DNA of 64,000 bases from Catenuloplanes atrovinosus (GCF_031458235.1 NZ_JAVDYB010000001.1:4113001-4177000); one strand, 5' to 3'; shown: positions 33,179-45,011, counted from the first letter of the stretch. Numbers and translations: made by a program. Notes: generated from the sequence alone by a model not told the origin.

Positions 33179-34269
33179 CACTGGACCAGCGCCATCTCGA
33201 TGGTGGAGCCCGGGCCCATGGTCATCAGCACGCCGTAGTCGCCGGGCTCGGTGACGCCCTCCTCGGCCAGCCGCTCGTAGGAGAACAGGAACGAGCCGCT
33301 GGAGAGGTTGCCGTGGTCGCGCAGGACGCCGACGGTGTGCCGCACGTCGTGCCGGCTCAGGCCCAGGTTCACCACGACCGCGTCGATCACCTTCTTGCCG
33401 CCGGAGTGCACCAGCCAGTGCGCGATGTCGCTGCGGCGCAGGCCCGTGCCGGCGAGCAGGCGGTCGATCACGGTCTCCGCGTTCGCGCCCACCACGTACG
33501 GGATCTGCGGGTCGAGGAAGAAGCTGAACCGGCCGAGGTCGCTGTCCCAGTCGTAGCGCATCGCCTCGATCGCCTCGGTGATCAGGAAGCTGGCGAACTT
33601 GAGGATGCGCGGTCCCGGCCGGGGCTCGCCGGCGCCGTCGCTGATCAGCGCCACGGCCGCGGCGCCGTCGCCGAACAGGCTGTTGACCACGGCGGTACGC
33701 ATGCTGCCGTCCAGCGCGTAGGCGGCCGAGCACGCCTCGGTGCAGAGCACGACGCCCAGCTCACCCGGGTGCGCCGCGGACCATCCGGCGACCACGTTGA
33801 GCGCGTTGAGACCGGCGTTGCAGCCCATGCCCACGATGTCGGCGCGGCTGCAGTGCGGGTCGATGCCGAGGTCCTTGATGATCCGCGCGCTCAGCCCGGG
33901 GGTGAGGAAGCCGGTCGACGTGACGCAGCACAGGTGCCGCAGGTCGGACAGCGAGGCGCCGACGTCCTTCAGGCAGTTCTGCAGCGCCTGGCCGCCCATC
34001 TCGATCGCCAGGCGCTCGTGCTTGGCCAGCAGCTCGCCCTGCGGCTCCGGCCGGCGGCGCCCGTCCGCGTCCGGCTCCGGCAGCGTGAGGTGGCGGGCGG
34101 CGATGGCGCTGTTCAGATAGACGGACCGCACCTTCGGGTCGTCGATGCCGAGCACGTCGAGCAGCTCGGTCTGGGAGATCGGCGTGCCGGTCGTCGCGGT
34201 GCCCACTCCGACCATTCGGGAAATCGCCGGCGCCAGCGTTCCGGCGGGACGTTCGAGGGTGACCGTCAT
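33175..34269 (-). CDS. dpgA: DpgA, type III polyketide synthase
   Basis: A 364-residue protein. ATG 34269 is preferred because it overlaps the stop of a short leader ORF (ATGA) and gives a normal N-terminus; an in-frame GTG at 34287 is possible. The catalytic Cys is in VGMGCNAGLN (C150); the partner His is in WLVHSGGKKV and Asn in RDHGNLSSGS. DpgA condenses malonyl-CoA units to the C8 precursor of 3,5-dihydroxyphenylacetyl-CoA, for residues 3 and 7 of the peptide. It is coupled downstream to dpgB. A StrR-type half-site lies about 80 bp before the leader. Confidence 0.93.
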   Translation of the reverse strand: MTVTLERPAGTLAPAISRMVGVGTATTGTPISQTELLDVLGIDDPKVRSVYLNSAIAARHLTLPEPDADGRRRPEPQGELLAKHERLAIEMGGQALQNCLKDVGASLSDLRHLCCVTSTGFLTPGLSARIIKDLGIDPHCSRADIVGMGCNAGLNALNVVAGWSAAHPGELGVVLCTEACSAAYALDGSMRTAVVNSLFGDGAAAVALISDGAGEPRPGPRILKFASFLITEAIEAMRYDWDSDLGRFSFFLDPQIPYVVGANAETVIDRLLAGTGLRRSDIAHWLVHSGGKKVIDAVVVNLGLSRHDVRHTVGVLRDHGNLSSGSFLFSYERLAEEGVTEPGDYGVLMTMGPGSTIEMALVQW

Positions 34270-34334
34270 CGGTACATCCACCCCCACATGCGGCGCTTAC
34301 TGCAGACCAGCTTCTTGACCGACCACGTGGACAT
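34266..34334 (-). CDS. 22-codon leader peptide coupled to dpgA
   Basis: ATG 34334 has AGGAGAGG 6 bases upstream, the best ribosome site of this transcript. It encodes 22 residues, beginning MSTWSVKKLV and ending MWGWMYR, with three Trp, one Tyr, one Cys and five Lys/Arg. Its TGA overlaps the ATG of dpgA (ATGA), so reading it should drive dpgA translation. Codons are not rare. No signal peptide. It could be a translational coupler, an attenuator sensing charged aromatic tRNA, or a short functional peptide. Reality rests on the ribosome site and exact overlap only. Confidence 0.55.
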   Translation of the reverse strand: MSTWSVKKLVCSKRRMWGWMYR

Positions 34335-34411
34335 TACGCACCTCTCCTGGAATGCCGCGGATAACTGCCACGACGAACCTAGAGAGGACCATTCATTCGC
34401 GTCAAACGCGC

Positions 34412-34420
34412 GTCCAACCG
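34412..34420. promoter_or_regulatory. StrR-type half-site before dpgA leader
   Basis: GTCCAACCG at 34412-34420 lies in the 113-bp gap between the luxR stop and the dpgA leader, about 78 bp before the leader start. No good second arm is present at the expected spacing (only CGGT at 34435). Confidence 0.4.
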
Positions 34421-34447
34421 TTCGATTCTGTTTCCGGTAATGCGCAT

Positions 34448-36829
34448 TCAGCGCCGGTGATGGCGCAATCCCGACCGGCTGTGCACGTTGAGTTTTCGGT
34501 AGATCTTGGTGAGGTGCTGCTCGACCGTGCTGACCGTGATGCGCAGGTGCCCGGCGATCTGCCGGTTGGTGTTCCCGGCGGCGGCGAGCGCGGCGACGCG
34601 CTGCTCGGCGTCGGTGAGCTTGCCGCCGTCCGCCGCCTCGGCCGGCCGCTCGGCCCGGGCCGGCTCGGCCGCGTGCCCGGCCGTGGTGGACGCGACCTCG
34701 GCCGCGTCCGCCCCCCACCGGGCCATCAGCTCGGCGGCCGACCGGAAGTGCGTCAGCGCGCTCTGCGGGTGCCCCATGGCCTCGTGGTAGAGCCCGAGCG
34801 CGTGCAGGTACGGCAGCACGAACGGGGTGTCGAACATGGCCGCCGGCACCGGCACCGCGAGGTACGTCCGCGCCGCCTCCGGGTCGACCAGGTCGGTGGC
34901 CGCGCGGACCGCGACCGACAGCGGCAGGCCGGCCACGATGCCCCAGGCCGGCGGCGGGACGAGGTCGAGCACCTCGCGGATCTCGCCCAGCGCCGTCCCG
35001 CCGTCCCCGGCGCGCAGCGCCGCCACCGCCTTGATCATGCCGATCAGCGCCCGGCGCATCGGCACCCGCGCGACCCAGTCCTCCTTCAGCAGCGCGTTGC
35101 ACCAGGTGGCCACCTCGTCCGGCCGGCCGGTCCGCACCAGCATGACGAGCGCGTAGAGCGCGGGTGTGAGCGAGGTGCCGGCGCGGATCCCGTCCAGCAT
35201 CTGATCGGCCTGCTCGGTCGCCAGGTCGTCGTACGCGGACGTGGCCGCGGACGTGAGGTAGGTGACCGCGGCCATCGGGCCCGATCCGGCCAGCGACGGC
35301 TCGACGGGCGGGCCGGTCTCCGCGCTGCGCTCCACGCCCAGCCCGGCGCGCCGGTACAGCTGCCAGAGCTGGGCCAGGCTCGATCCCTCGTCCGGCATCC
35401 CGGCCAGCCGCATCAGTTCGTCGGCCTCGCCGAACTCGCCCCACCACAGCAGATGCCCGACCACGATCAGCACGCCGGACGGGGTGAGCAGCCCGCCCCG
35501 CGCGTCGCGTGCGAGGCCGTGCAGCCACCGCGCGGCGCGGCTCGGATCGGCGTGCCACTGCGCGTCCGCGGCCAGCACCGCGGCCTGGGCGCGCTGCTCC
35601 TGGCCGGAGCTGGCGCCGACCGCGTAGCGCAGGCTGTTCACCGCGCTGTCGACGTCGCCGGCCGTCATCGCCTCCCGCGCCGCCTCGCCCAGGATGTCCA
35701 CCCGCCAGGTGCCCTTGCCGCCGTCCTGCGCGGTGACCAGGTGCTCCGCCACCGCGCTCGCCGGCGCGCCACTGGCGTGCAGCAGCTCGGCCGCGCGGCC
35801 GTGCAGGGTGGCCAGGCTGCCCAGCGGGATGCTGGCCAGCACCGCCGAGCGGGTGTGGCCGTGCCGGAAGCCCTCGGCCCCGTCCGCGCTCTCCGCGCCG
35901 GCCAGGCCGATCTCGTACAGGTCCCGCATGCACTCGCGCACCAGCACGACGTCCGCGCCGCCGAGCTCGGCGACCAGCGCCGGGGTGGCGTATTCGCCGA
36001 GCACCGCCATCAGCCGCGCCACCTCGGCCGTGGCGGGCGAGGACCGGTGCAGGATGCGCAGCACGGCCTGCCGGAAGTTGACGCCGGGCTCGCCGGACGC
36101 CGGCCCCGGCAGCGCGGTGCGGTCGTCGAGGAGCGCGTGCACCAGCAGCGGGTTGCCGCCGCTGACCTCGATGCAGAACCGGATGGACTCCGCGTCCGCC
36201 GCACCGCCGAGCCGCTCGATCACCTGCTCGGCGACCTCCGCCGGGGTGAGCGGCGCCAGCTGGATCCGGTGACAGTAGGGCAGGTGCAGCATCTCGGCCC
36301 GCAGACCGGCCGTGTCCCGCTCGTAGGACGTGCACTCGTTGAGCACGATGACCAGCTCGGAGTGCTCGATCCGCCGGACCACGTAGCCGAGGAAGCGCAG
36401 CGACTGCTCGTCGGCGAAATGCACGTCGTCGATGCCGATGACGACCGGCCGGCCGCCGATGAAGCGATGGATCGCGGCCCCGATCTCATCCATCGCCCGG
36501 TGCTCGTCGCATCCGCCGAACCACGCCGCGTCCGGGAAGGGGCCGGGCATGCCGGCCGCGCGCATCGACTCGACGAGCCGGTCCAGCACGCCGAACGGGC
36601 GTCCCCGTTCTCCCGCCGAGGCGGTGACCATGAAGCACAGGCCGCCCAGGCGCCGCGCGTGCGCGGTCATCTCCTGCGCGAGCGCCGTCTTGCCGGCGCC
36701 CACCGGGCCGCTGATCAGCAGCACAGCGCCCTTCCCCCGGGTGGCCGCCGCGTAAACGTCATCGAACAGAAGCAATCTCGAATTCTGCTCACTCAGCGTC
36801 ACAGGTCCCCCGTACTCAGCAATTCTCAT
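34448..36829 (-). CDS. LuxR-family (LAL) pathway regulator with ATPase domain
   Basis: A 793-residue protein from ATG 36829 (AGG 5 bases upstream; GTG 36802 is an alternative). The N-terminal AAA-type domain has Walker A GPVGAGKTAL and Walker B VVIGIDDVHFAD. A long helical, TPR-like middle follows. The C-terminal LuxR HTH (last about 60 residues) reads LTDAEQRVAALAAAGNTNRQIA and VSTVEQHLTKIYRKL. It resembles the LuxR-type regulators paired with StrR-like regulators in teicoplanin-type clusters (Tei16* type). It is divergent from hmO across a 636-bp gap and convergent in direction with the dpgA operon (same strand, upstream). Confidence 0.9.
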   Translation of the reverse strand: MRIAEYGGPVTLSEQNSRLLLFDDVYAAATRGKGAVLLISGPVGAGKTALAQEMTAHARRLGGLCFMVTASAGERGRPFGVLDRLVESMRAAGMPGPFPDAAWFGGCDEHRAMDEIGAAIHRFIGGRPVVIGIDDVHFADEQSLRFLGYVVRRIEHSELVIVLNECTSYERDTAGLRAEMLHLPYCHRIQLAPLTPAEVAEQVIERLGGAADAESIRFCIEVSGGNPLLVHALLDDRTALPGPASGEPGVNFRQAVLRILHRSSPATAEVARLMAVLGEYATPALVAELGGADVVLVRECMRDLYEIGLAGAESADGAEGFRHGHTRSAVLASIPLGSLATLHGRAAELLHASGAPASAVAEHLVTAQDGGKGTWRVDILGEAAREAMTAGDVDSAVNSLRYAVGASSGQEQRAQAAVLAADAQWHADPSRAARWLHGLARDARGGLLTPSGVLIVVGHLLWWGEFGEADELMRLAGMPDEGSSLAQLWQLYRRAGLGVERSAETGPPVEPSLAGSGPMAAVTYLTSAATSAYDDLATEQADQMLDGIRAGTSLTPALYALVMLVRTGRPDEVATWCNALLKEDWVARVPMRRALIGMIKAVAALRAGDGGTALGEIREVLDLVPPPAWGIVAGLPLSVAVRAATDLVDPEAARTYLAVPVPAAMFDTPFVLPYLHALGLYHEAMGHPQSALTHFRSAAELMARWGADAAEVASTTAGHAAEPARAERPAEAADGGKLTDAEQRVAALAAAGNTNRQIAGHLRITVSTVEQHLTKIYRKLNVHSRSGLRHHRR

Positions 36830-37465
36830 TGCGACCTGGGGTTTCACCTTACCGCCGCTCCGCCAGCTGAGAAACCCTTCATCCACTTCGGACTCCCGCG
36901 CTTCACGGCGGGCCTCTTGGACTCTCTCATACGGTACGGGAATCTCAAAGTTTCCTCGAAGGAGGATAAAACCTCAATGATCGAGACATCGGTCGCGGCG
37001 ATATCGCATACGATCCACCGCAGCTCAGCGGCTATCCGCGCGCCATCACCTAGATCGATGTCGGCGATCGGACAGCCGGCCCGGACAACGGGGCCCAGCT
37101 CAGTGCACATGTGATGACCAGCCGAATCCCGCACGCAGCGCTCGCCGTACACGCGAATCCCAGCGACCGAGCCGGCACCCGGTGCACCCGGGGAGGACCG
37201 CCGGCCGCCCCGGGCCCGCTCGTGGGCGGGACACGGATCACGGCGAACCGCTCGAATGGGAATATGAACTCGGAAATGCACCTCATCGTGTCCAGTAACA
37301 CTTTGGCCGAATACGCTATGCGAGCCATAAGATTTCTGCGACTCCCGGCTCCGTCGATACGGGAGTGTCAATGCCGGATAATCGAGAGAACGAACCAGGG
37401 GACCCGATGCCGACCGACTACCTGGAACTTTCATGTCGAAGGCCCGCACGAGCGGGAGAGGACGG
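36830..37465. promoter_or_regulatory. 636-bp divergent region between luxR and hmO
   Basis: Lower GC than its surroundings and no secure gene. On the plus strand a 45-codon ORF (36977-37114, starting MIETSVAAIS) has a strong GAAGGAGG site 9 bases upstream, but its codon use is not typical. On the minus strand an open frame ending at 36844 encodes a plausible-looking stretch (CPIADIDLGDGARIAAEL) also with weak GC3 bias. ACTCCCG-N12-CGGGAGT at 37341-37366 is a 7-bp inverted repeat about 100 bp before the hmO start and may be an operator. The region likely holds promoters for both genes. Confidence 0.5.
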
Positions 37466-38626
37466 GTGATCGTGGACCGCAATGCCGACCCGGTCACCGC
37501 GGACGATTTCGCGCGCGCCGCCGCCGGAATCCTTCCCGCCGAGATCTGGGACTTCATCGCCGGCGGCAGCGGTGCCGAGACCACGCTCGCGGCGAATCGC
37601 ACCGCTTTGGACAGCGTCTTCCTGCGCCCCCGCGTGCTGCGTGACGTCTCCGCCTGCACCACCCGGTCGACGCTGCTGGGCCGGCCGGTCGATCTGCCGG
37701 TCGCCACCGCACCGGTGGCCTATCAGCGCCTGGTGCATCCGGACGGTGAGGCGGCCACCGCGCGGGCCGCGGCCGCGGCGGGGGTGCCGTTCGTCGCCAG
37801 CACGCTCAGCAGCGTCCCGCTCGAACAGGTCATCGAGGCCGGCGGGCGGGTATGGTTCCAGCTGTACTGGCTGCGCGACGACGACGCCACGCTCGGCCTG
37901 GTCCGGCGCGCGGAGCGGACCGGCTGCGACGCCATCGTGCTCACCGTGGACGTGCCGTGGATGGGCCGCCGCCTGCGCGACATCCGCAACCGGTTCGCGC
38001 TGCCCGCGCACATCCGCGCCGCCAACATCACGACCACCGACGCCGCGCACGAGCGCAACGGGCACGGCTCCGCGGTCGCCGCGCACACCAGCCAGGAGTT
38101 CACCCCCGCGTTGACCTGGTCGGTGGTCGACCGGATCCGCCAGGCGACCCGGCTGCCACTGGTGCTGAAGGGGTTGCTGGCCCCGGAGGACGCGGTGCAG
38201 GCGATCGAGTACGGCGTGGACGCGATCGTGGTCTCCAACCACGGCGGGCGCCAGCTCGACGGCGCGGTCCCCAGCATCGACGCGCTCCCGGAGATCGTCG
38301 ACGTGGTGCGCGGCGGCTGCGAGATCCTGCTCGACAGCGGCATCCGCACCGGCACGGACGTGCTGCGCGCGCTGGCGCTCGGCGCCTCGGGCGTCCTGAT
38401 CGGACGGCCGCTGATCTGGGGGCTGGCCGTCGGCGGCGAGCGCGGCGCGGCCCGGGTGCTGGAACTGCTCGCCACCGAGCTGCGCGACGCCATGGGCCTG
38501 GCCGGGTGCGAGGACATCGCCGCCGCCCGGCGGCTGCGCACCACGCGGACCCCGTCGGTGTCCGCGGGCCGCGCCGCACCGCCCGCCGTCCAAGCGTCCA
38601 TCACCGCCGGTTGGACGGTCGCCTGA
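37466..38626 (+). CDS. hmO: 4-hydroxymandelate oxidase
   Basis: About 386 residues. GGAGAGG sits just before GTG 37466 and GTG 37472; an upstream ATG at 37433 is also in frame, so the exact start is uncertain. FMN-dependent alpha-hydroxy-acid oxidase: EIWDFIAGGSGAETTL near the N-terminus, VSNHGGRQLDG with the catalytic His-Arg, and DSGIRTGTDVLRALALGA for phosphate binding. It oxidises 4-hydroxymandelate to 4-hydroxyphenylglyoxylate, between HmaS and HpgT. It is one of only two cluster genes on the plus strand. Its last codons contain a StrR-type dyad (38588-38616). Confidence 0.9.
   Translation: MIVDRNADPVTADDFARAAAGILPAEIWDFIAGGSGAETTLAANRTALDSVFLRPRVLRDVSACTTRSTLLGRPVDLPVATAPVAYQRLVHPDGEAATARAAAAAGVPFVASTLSSVPLEQVIEAGGRVWFQLYWLRDDDATLGLVRRAERTGCDAIVLTVDVPWMGRRLRDIRNRFALPAHIRAANITTTDAAHERNGHGSAVAAHTSQEFTPALTWSVVDRIRQATRLPLVLKGLLAPEDAVQAIEYGVDAIVVSNHGGRQLDGAVPSIDALPEIVDVVRGGCEILLDSGIRTGTDVLRALALGASGVLIGRPLIWGLAVGGERGAARVLELLATELRDAMGLAGCEDIAAARRLRTTRTPSVSAGRAAPPAVQASITAGWTVA
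38588..38616. promoter_or_regulatory. Perfect GTCCAA-N17-TTGGAC dyad inside the hmO 3' end
   Basis: GTCCAA at 38588-38593, 17 bases, TTGGAC at 38611-38616; flanking bases extend the arms (CGTCCAA/TTGGACG). This is exactly the form reported for StrR-like regulators such as Bbr. Its place is odd: within the last 40 bp of hmO and downstream of the convergent dpgD, so it is not an obvious promoter site. Confidence 0.6.
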
Positions 38627-38634
38627 CCGCCGGA

Positions 38635-38668
38635 GACGCGGGCCGGGCCGGCGCACCGGCCCCCCGCG

Positions 38669-38670
<2 letters not shown>
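38635..38670. terminator. Hairpin between convergent hmO and dpgD
   Basis: GACGCGGG...GGGCCGG pairs with CCGGCCC...CCGCGTC over about 15 bases with a small bulge and a GCA-type loop. It fills the gap between the two convergent stops and could end transcription from both sides. Confidence 0.6.
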
Positions 38671-41683
<3,013 letters not shown>

Positions 41684-41832
41684 GTTCCCTCCCGCCGATT
41701 GCCGGCACCCGGCAAGGATAGGCTAACAAACTGCATTCCAGAAATGCGCGGTCGGACACTTCGGTACGGTTGACAGCCGCCCTGACAACGCTGCGATAGT
41801 GACTCCGCCGACAATTCCCGGTGGGAGGGTTC

Positions 41833-43368
41833 ATGAATGTCAGTGCCGAACCGGTGTTCCTCAGGCCCAACGCGATCATCGAGCCGCTGGTCGACCGGTT
41901 CTACGCGTGGCTGCACGTCGTGTCGCCGGCCACGGCGGCGATGAACCTGGCGAAGGCGCAGATCCCCCTGCTGGAGTCGTACCCGCGCGACGGCGTCGCC
42001 GGCCCGTCGCGCGGCGCGGAGGTCGAGGCGCTGCTGGACTCGATCCGGACCGACCGCGCGGACATGCTGGCGCTGGCCGGCGCGATCACCGAGGCCGACG
42101 ACCTGATCCGGCGCAGCGCCACCGGTTTCGAGCTGACGCACCTGTACCCGAAGCTGCCGCCGGCGCTGCACGGGCTGGCCGAGCCGGCCTACGACACCGG
42201 CAACCAGGCGTCGCTGCGCCTGCGCGAGCCGCTGCTGTACGCGAGCCGGTACTACGACGCCAGACGCCAGTCGGTCCAGGTCTCCCTGGACACCGGCGCG
42301 GCGAGGCCGTCCATCCTGGACACGCCGCGGCTGTCCCGGCCGGACGCGCTGGACCTGCACGTCCCGTTCACCCACCCGGGCATCGACGCGCTGTTCGCGG
42401 CGCGGATCGCGCCCACCACGACGGACCGGCTGCGCGAGGTGCTCGGCCTGGACGACGTCGGGACCGCGCGGCTGCGGCGGTTGCTCACCGACGCGCCGCG
42501 GCTGTCACCGGACCGGCACATCGAGAAGGGCGGGCGGATTCGCTACTTCGGGCACGCGTGCCTGGTGATCCAGTCGGCCGGGACCACGATCGTCACCGAC
42601 CCGTTCATCAGCGCCGGCGACGGCCACGATGATCGGTACACGCTCGCCGACCTGCCGGACCGCATCGACCTGGTACTCATCACGCACGGCCACCCGGACC
42701 ACCTGGTGCTGGAGACGCTGCTGCCGCTCCGCACCCGGATCGGCGCGGTGGTGGTGCCCCGCTCCTCGCGCGGCAACCTGTGCGACCCGTCGATCGGGCT
42801 GTTCCTGCGCGCGCTGGGCTTCGAGGTCCTCGAGGTGGACGACTTCGACGAGGTCCCGATCCCGGGCGGCGGGGTGGTGGCGACGCCGTTCCTCGGTGAG
42901 CACGGCGACCTGGACATCCGCGCCAAGTCCACGTTCGTGGTACGGATCGCGGACGCGACCGTCTACGTGGGCGCGGAGTCGTCGGGCGCCGACCCGGTGG
43001 CGTACCGCTACGTCCGCGACCGGATCGGCCAGATCGACCTGGCGTTCCTCGGCATGGAGTGCGAGGGCGCGCCGCTCGACCGGCTCTACCACGGGCTGCT
43101 GACCCGGCCGGTGAGCGCGCCGATGAGCGAGTCGCGCACGCTGTCGCGCGCCACGGCCGCGCAGGCCATGGCGATCATGACGGAGCTCGGCGCGGACGAG
43201 GGCTACATCTACGCGATGGGCCGGGAGAGCTGGCAGAGCCACGTCATGGCCGCGCCGGACGCCGACGACACGTTCCAGCTCAAGCAGATCGAGGAGTTCC
43301 TCGGCTGGTGCTCCGGCAACGGCATCACCGCCGAGCGTCTCGCCGGCCGCCGCGAGTGGCGCTGGTAG
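41833..43368 (+). CDS. CmlA-like diiron amino-acyl beta-hydroxylase, copy 2
   Basis: A 511-residue protein from ATG 41833 with GGGAGGG 5 bases upstream. The N-terminal about 240 residues form the CmlA-type arm; the C-terminal metallo-beta-lactamase fold begins IRYFGHACLVIQS. Iron-ligand motifs are THGHPDHL (HxHxDH), GEHGDLDI, ESSGAD and SWQSHVMA. It is a full-length paralogue of the protein at 46240-47832. CmlA-type enzymes hydroxylate the beta carbon of aminoacyl groups held on NRPS carrier domains; in glycopeptides this yields beta-hydroxytyrosine. The presence of two copies suggests two target residues. It is on the plus strand, opposite the reductase gene. Confidence 0.8.
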   Translation: MNVSAEPVFLRPNAIIEPLVDRFYAWLHVVSPATAAMNLAKAQIPLLESYPRDGVAGPSRGAEVEALLDSIRTDRADMLALAGAITEADDLIRRSATGFELTHLYPKLPPALHGLAEPAYDTGNQASLRLREPLLYASRYYDARRQSVQVSLDTGAARPSILDTPRLSRPDALDLHVPFTHPGIDALFAARIAPTTTDRLREVLGLDDVGTARLRRLLTDAPRLSPDRHIEKGGRIRYFGHACLVIQSAGTTIVTDPFISAGDGHDDRYTLADLPDRIDLVLITHGHPDHLVLETLLPLRTRIGAVVVPRSSRGNLCDPSIGLFLRALGFEVLEVDDFDEVPIPGGGVVATPFLGEHGDLDIRAKSTFVVRIADATVYVGAESSGADPVAYRYVRDRIGQIDLAFLGMECEGAPLDRLYHGLLTRPVSAPMSESRTLSRATAAQAMAIMTELGADEGYIYAMGRESWQSHVMAAPDADDTFQLKQIEEFLGWCSGNGITAERLAGRREWRW

Positions 43369-43381
43369 ACGCGGACGGCCG

Positions 43382-43415
43382 GGGGCCGGACCACCGGATG
43401 CGGCGGTCCGGCCCC
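43382..43415. terminator. Hairpin between convergent hydroxylase and strR-like genes
   Basis: GGGGCCGGACC (43382-43392) pairs perfectly with GGTCCGGCCCC (43405-43415) around a 12-base loop, directly after the plus-strand stop and before the minus-strand stop. Likely a bidirectional terminator. Confidence 0.7.
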
Positions 43416-43436
43416 TCTCGCGCCGGCGGCGCCGGG

Positions 43437-44426
43437 TCAGCTGGCCACCCGATGCCCCGGCACCCGGGTCGCGAAGTCCGCCCACAGGTCGGCGAACTGA
43501 CGCGCCAGGTCGGCCACCACGTCGGTGCAGTGCGGCGGCACGTTGTCGACCATCGTCTCCCACTCCTTCGCCCAGTGGGCGTGCAGCGACAGCAGCCGCA
43601 ACAGGTTCCGGCCGGTGTCGGTGTACCGCAGCGCCGGATCCCCCATCAGCCGCTTGATGACGACGGCGCGGTCGATCATCGGCTCGTGCCGCTCACCGGT
43701 ACGTACCAGGTTCAGCGTGTGCCGGTCCCGGCCCCTGCCCTTCGCCGCCGGTTGCGCGGCGTCCCGCCCGCGCCGTGACGGCACCAGCTCCGCGCCGCTG
43801 AGCAGCCGGTTGCGCACGTCGCGCGCGGTCTCCGGGGAGATCGCCGCGGCCTTGGCGACCTGGCGCAGCGACAGGTTGGGGTTCTCCGTCATCAGCTGGC
43901 CGGCGAGCAGCCGGCCCGCGCTGCAGTCCAGCGGGCGCACCCGGCCGTCCTGCCCGATCCGGCTGGACGCCGGCGCCGAGCCGCCGGTCATCCGCCGCCG
44001 GATGTCCGCGACCGTGCCCGGCGAGATGCCGGTCACCGCCGCGACCCGCCGGTCCGACCACTGTGGATGCGACAGCGCGATGCGCTCGGCCGCGCGCTTG
44101 CGGTCGGCCAGCGCCAGCGGCAGGCCGTGGGAAACGTTGAGCCACACCGACAGTACGAACGCCTCGTCCTCGGTACCGTCGAAGAAGCGACCGGTGATGG
44201 TGTTCTCACCGCGCCGGATCGCGGCCTGGATCCGGTGGGTGCCGTCGATGACACGCATGGTGGGGCGGTGCACCACGATCGGCGGCAGCTCCTGCTGCAC
44301 CGCGGCCATCGCCTCCACGTGGATCAGGTCGGCCCCGGCCTGCCGGGGCGATCCGCTCAGCACGAGCGAGCTGATCTCCATGTCGATGACCGGCTGCCGG
44401 TTGATGTCCTCTTCCTCTGGTGTCAA
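43437..44426 (-). CDS. StrR/Bbr-like pathway-specific activator
   Basis: A 329-residue protein. The start is TTG 44426: TAGGAG lies 5 to 7 bases before it and the reading matches the DINRQPV region near the N-terminus of this family. ParB/Sulfiredoxin-like N-terminal part (RVIDGTHRIQAAIRRGE), then HTH motifs (SLRQVAKAAAISPETARDVRNRL). The StrR group activates streptomycin, balhimycin and teicoplanin genes by binding GTCCAA-N17-TTGGAC-type dyads, several of which occur in this cluster. Its own 585-bp upstream gap has no full dyad. It is convergent with the plus-strand hydroxylase gene. Confidence 0.9.
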   Translation of the reverse strand: MTPEEEDINRQPVIDMEISSLVLSGSPRQAGADLIHVEAMAAVQQELPPIVVHRPTMRVIDGTHRIQAAIRRGENTITGRFFDGTEDEAFVLSVWLNVSHGLPLALADRKRAAERIALSHPQWSDRRVAAVTGISPGTVADIRRRMTGGSAPASSRIGQDGRVRPLDCSAGRLLAGQLMTENPNLSLRQVAKAAAISPETARDVRNRLLSGAELVPSRRGRDAAQPAAKGRGRDRHTLNLVRTGERHEPMIDRAVVIKRLMGDPALRYTDTGRNLLRLLSLHAHWAKEWETMVDNVPPHCTDVVADLARQFADLWADFATRVPGHRVAS

Positions 44427-45011
44427 AGCAGCTCCTAAGCTCGTGACATCGCGCGCGCTCGAGGGGGACCGGCGCGCGGGTGAAGTCAGGGCGGGCCTCG
44501 AACGAGGCCAGGCACACGACGGCTCGGTACGGCCGTGCCTCCGGCCTGAGCCCATGCCGGAGCGCCGCGCCGGAACAGGGGGTTTCCGGGCGGTTTCGGG
44601 CATGGGGTGGCCGATGACCGATTCGGCGGATCCGTGGCTGACGGCGCGCACTTCCGTGCAGGGGGCGCGGAGGCACGCGTGGGGCGATCCACCGGATGGG
44701 ATGGGCACGCCGCAGTCGGCGCGTCGCGGAGGCGTTCCGCGCGCGATCGTGTGGCCACGACCGGTCCACAGTGACCGGTCCGGGCACGTCGGCGTCGCGC
44801 TGTCAACGGGACGGAACGCGCGGCGGAACTCAGTCTTCGATCATGGACTCTTCTCCCCGTGTGTGTGGCGGCTATGACCTGCCGTGTTCGCGGGCATTGT
44901 GTGGCGCTTGCCCCGACGGCCCCAAATTACATCCACTTGTTGCGATGGGTAACCCCTGTTCCACTCCCCGTAGCGGCACCCCTAACCCCTACCCCGGGGT
45001 GCCGGCCGGGG
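44427..45011. promoter_or_regulatory. 585-bp gap upstream of strR-like gene
   Basis: No convincing gene on either strand. A 9-bp direct repeat GACCGGTCC occurs at 44759-44767 and 44773-44781 (14-bp period, about 340 bp upstream of the TTG start). The 44870-45010 portion is AT-richer and ends with the self-complementary CCCCGGGGTGCCGGCCGGGGTC near the stop of the DAHP synthase gene, possibly its terminator. The promoter of the activator gene is expected here. Confidence 0.5.

Noticed and set aside
37297-37316. GTCCAG...TTTGGCC near the hmO promoter as a StrR site
   Set aside because: Arms do not match GTCCAACCG or the N17 spacing.
36844-37707. Minus-strand frame in the luxR-hmO gap as a full gene
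   Set aside because: Its upstream half is antisense to hmO, third positions lack the usual GC bias, and no ribosome site or known family was found; kept only as a note in the gap entry.
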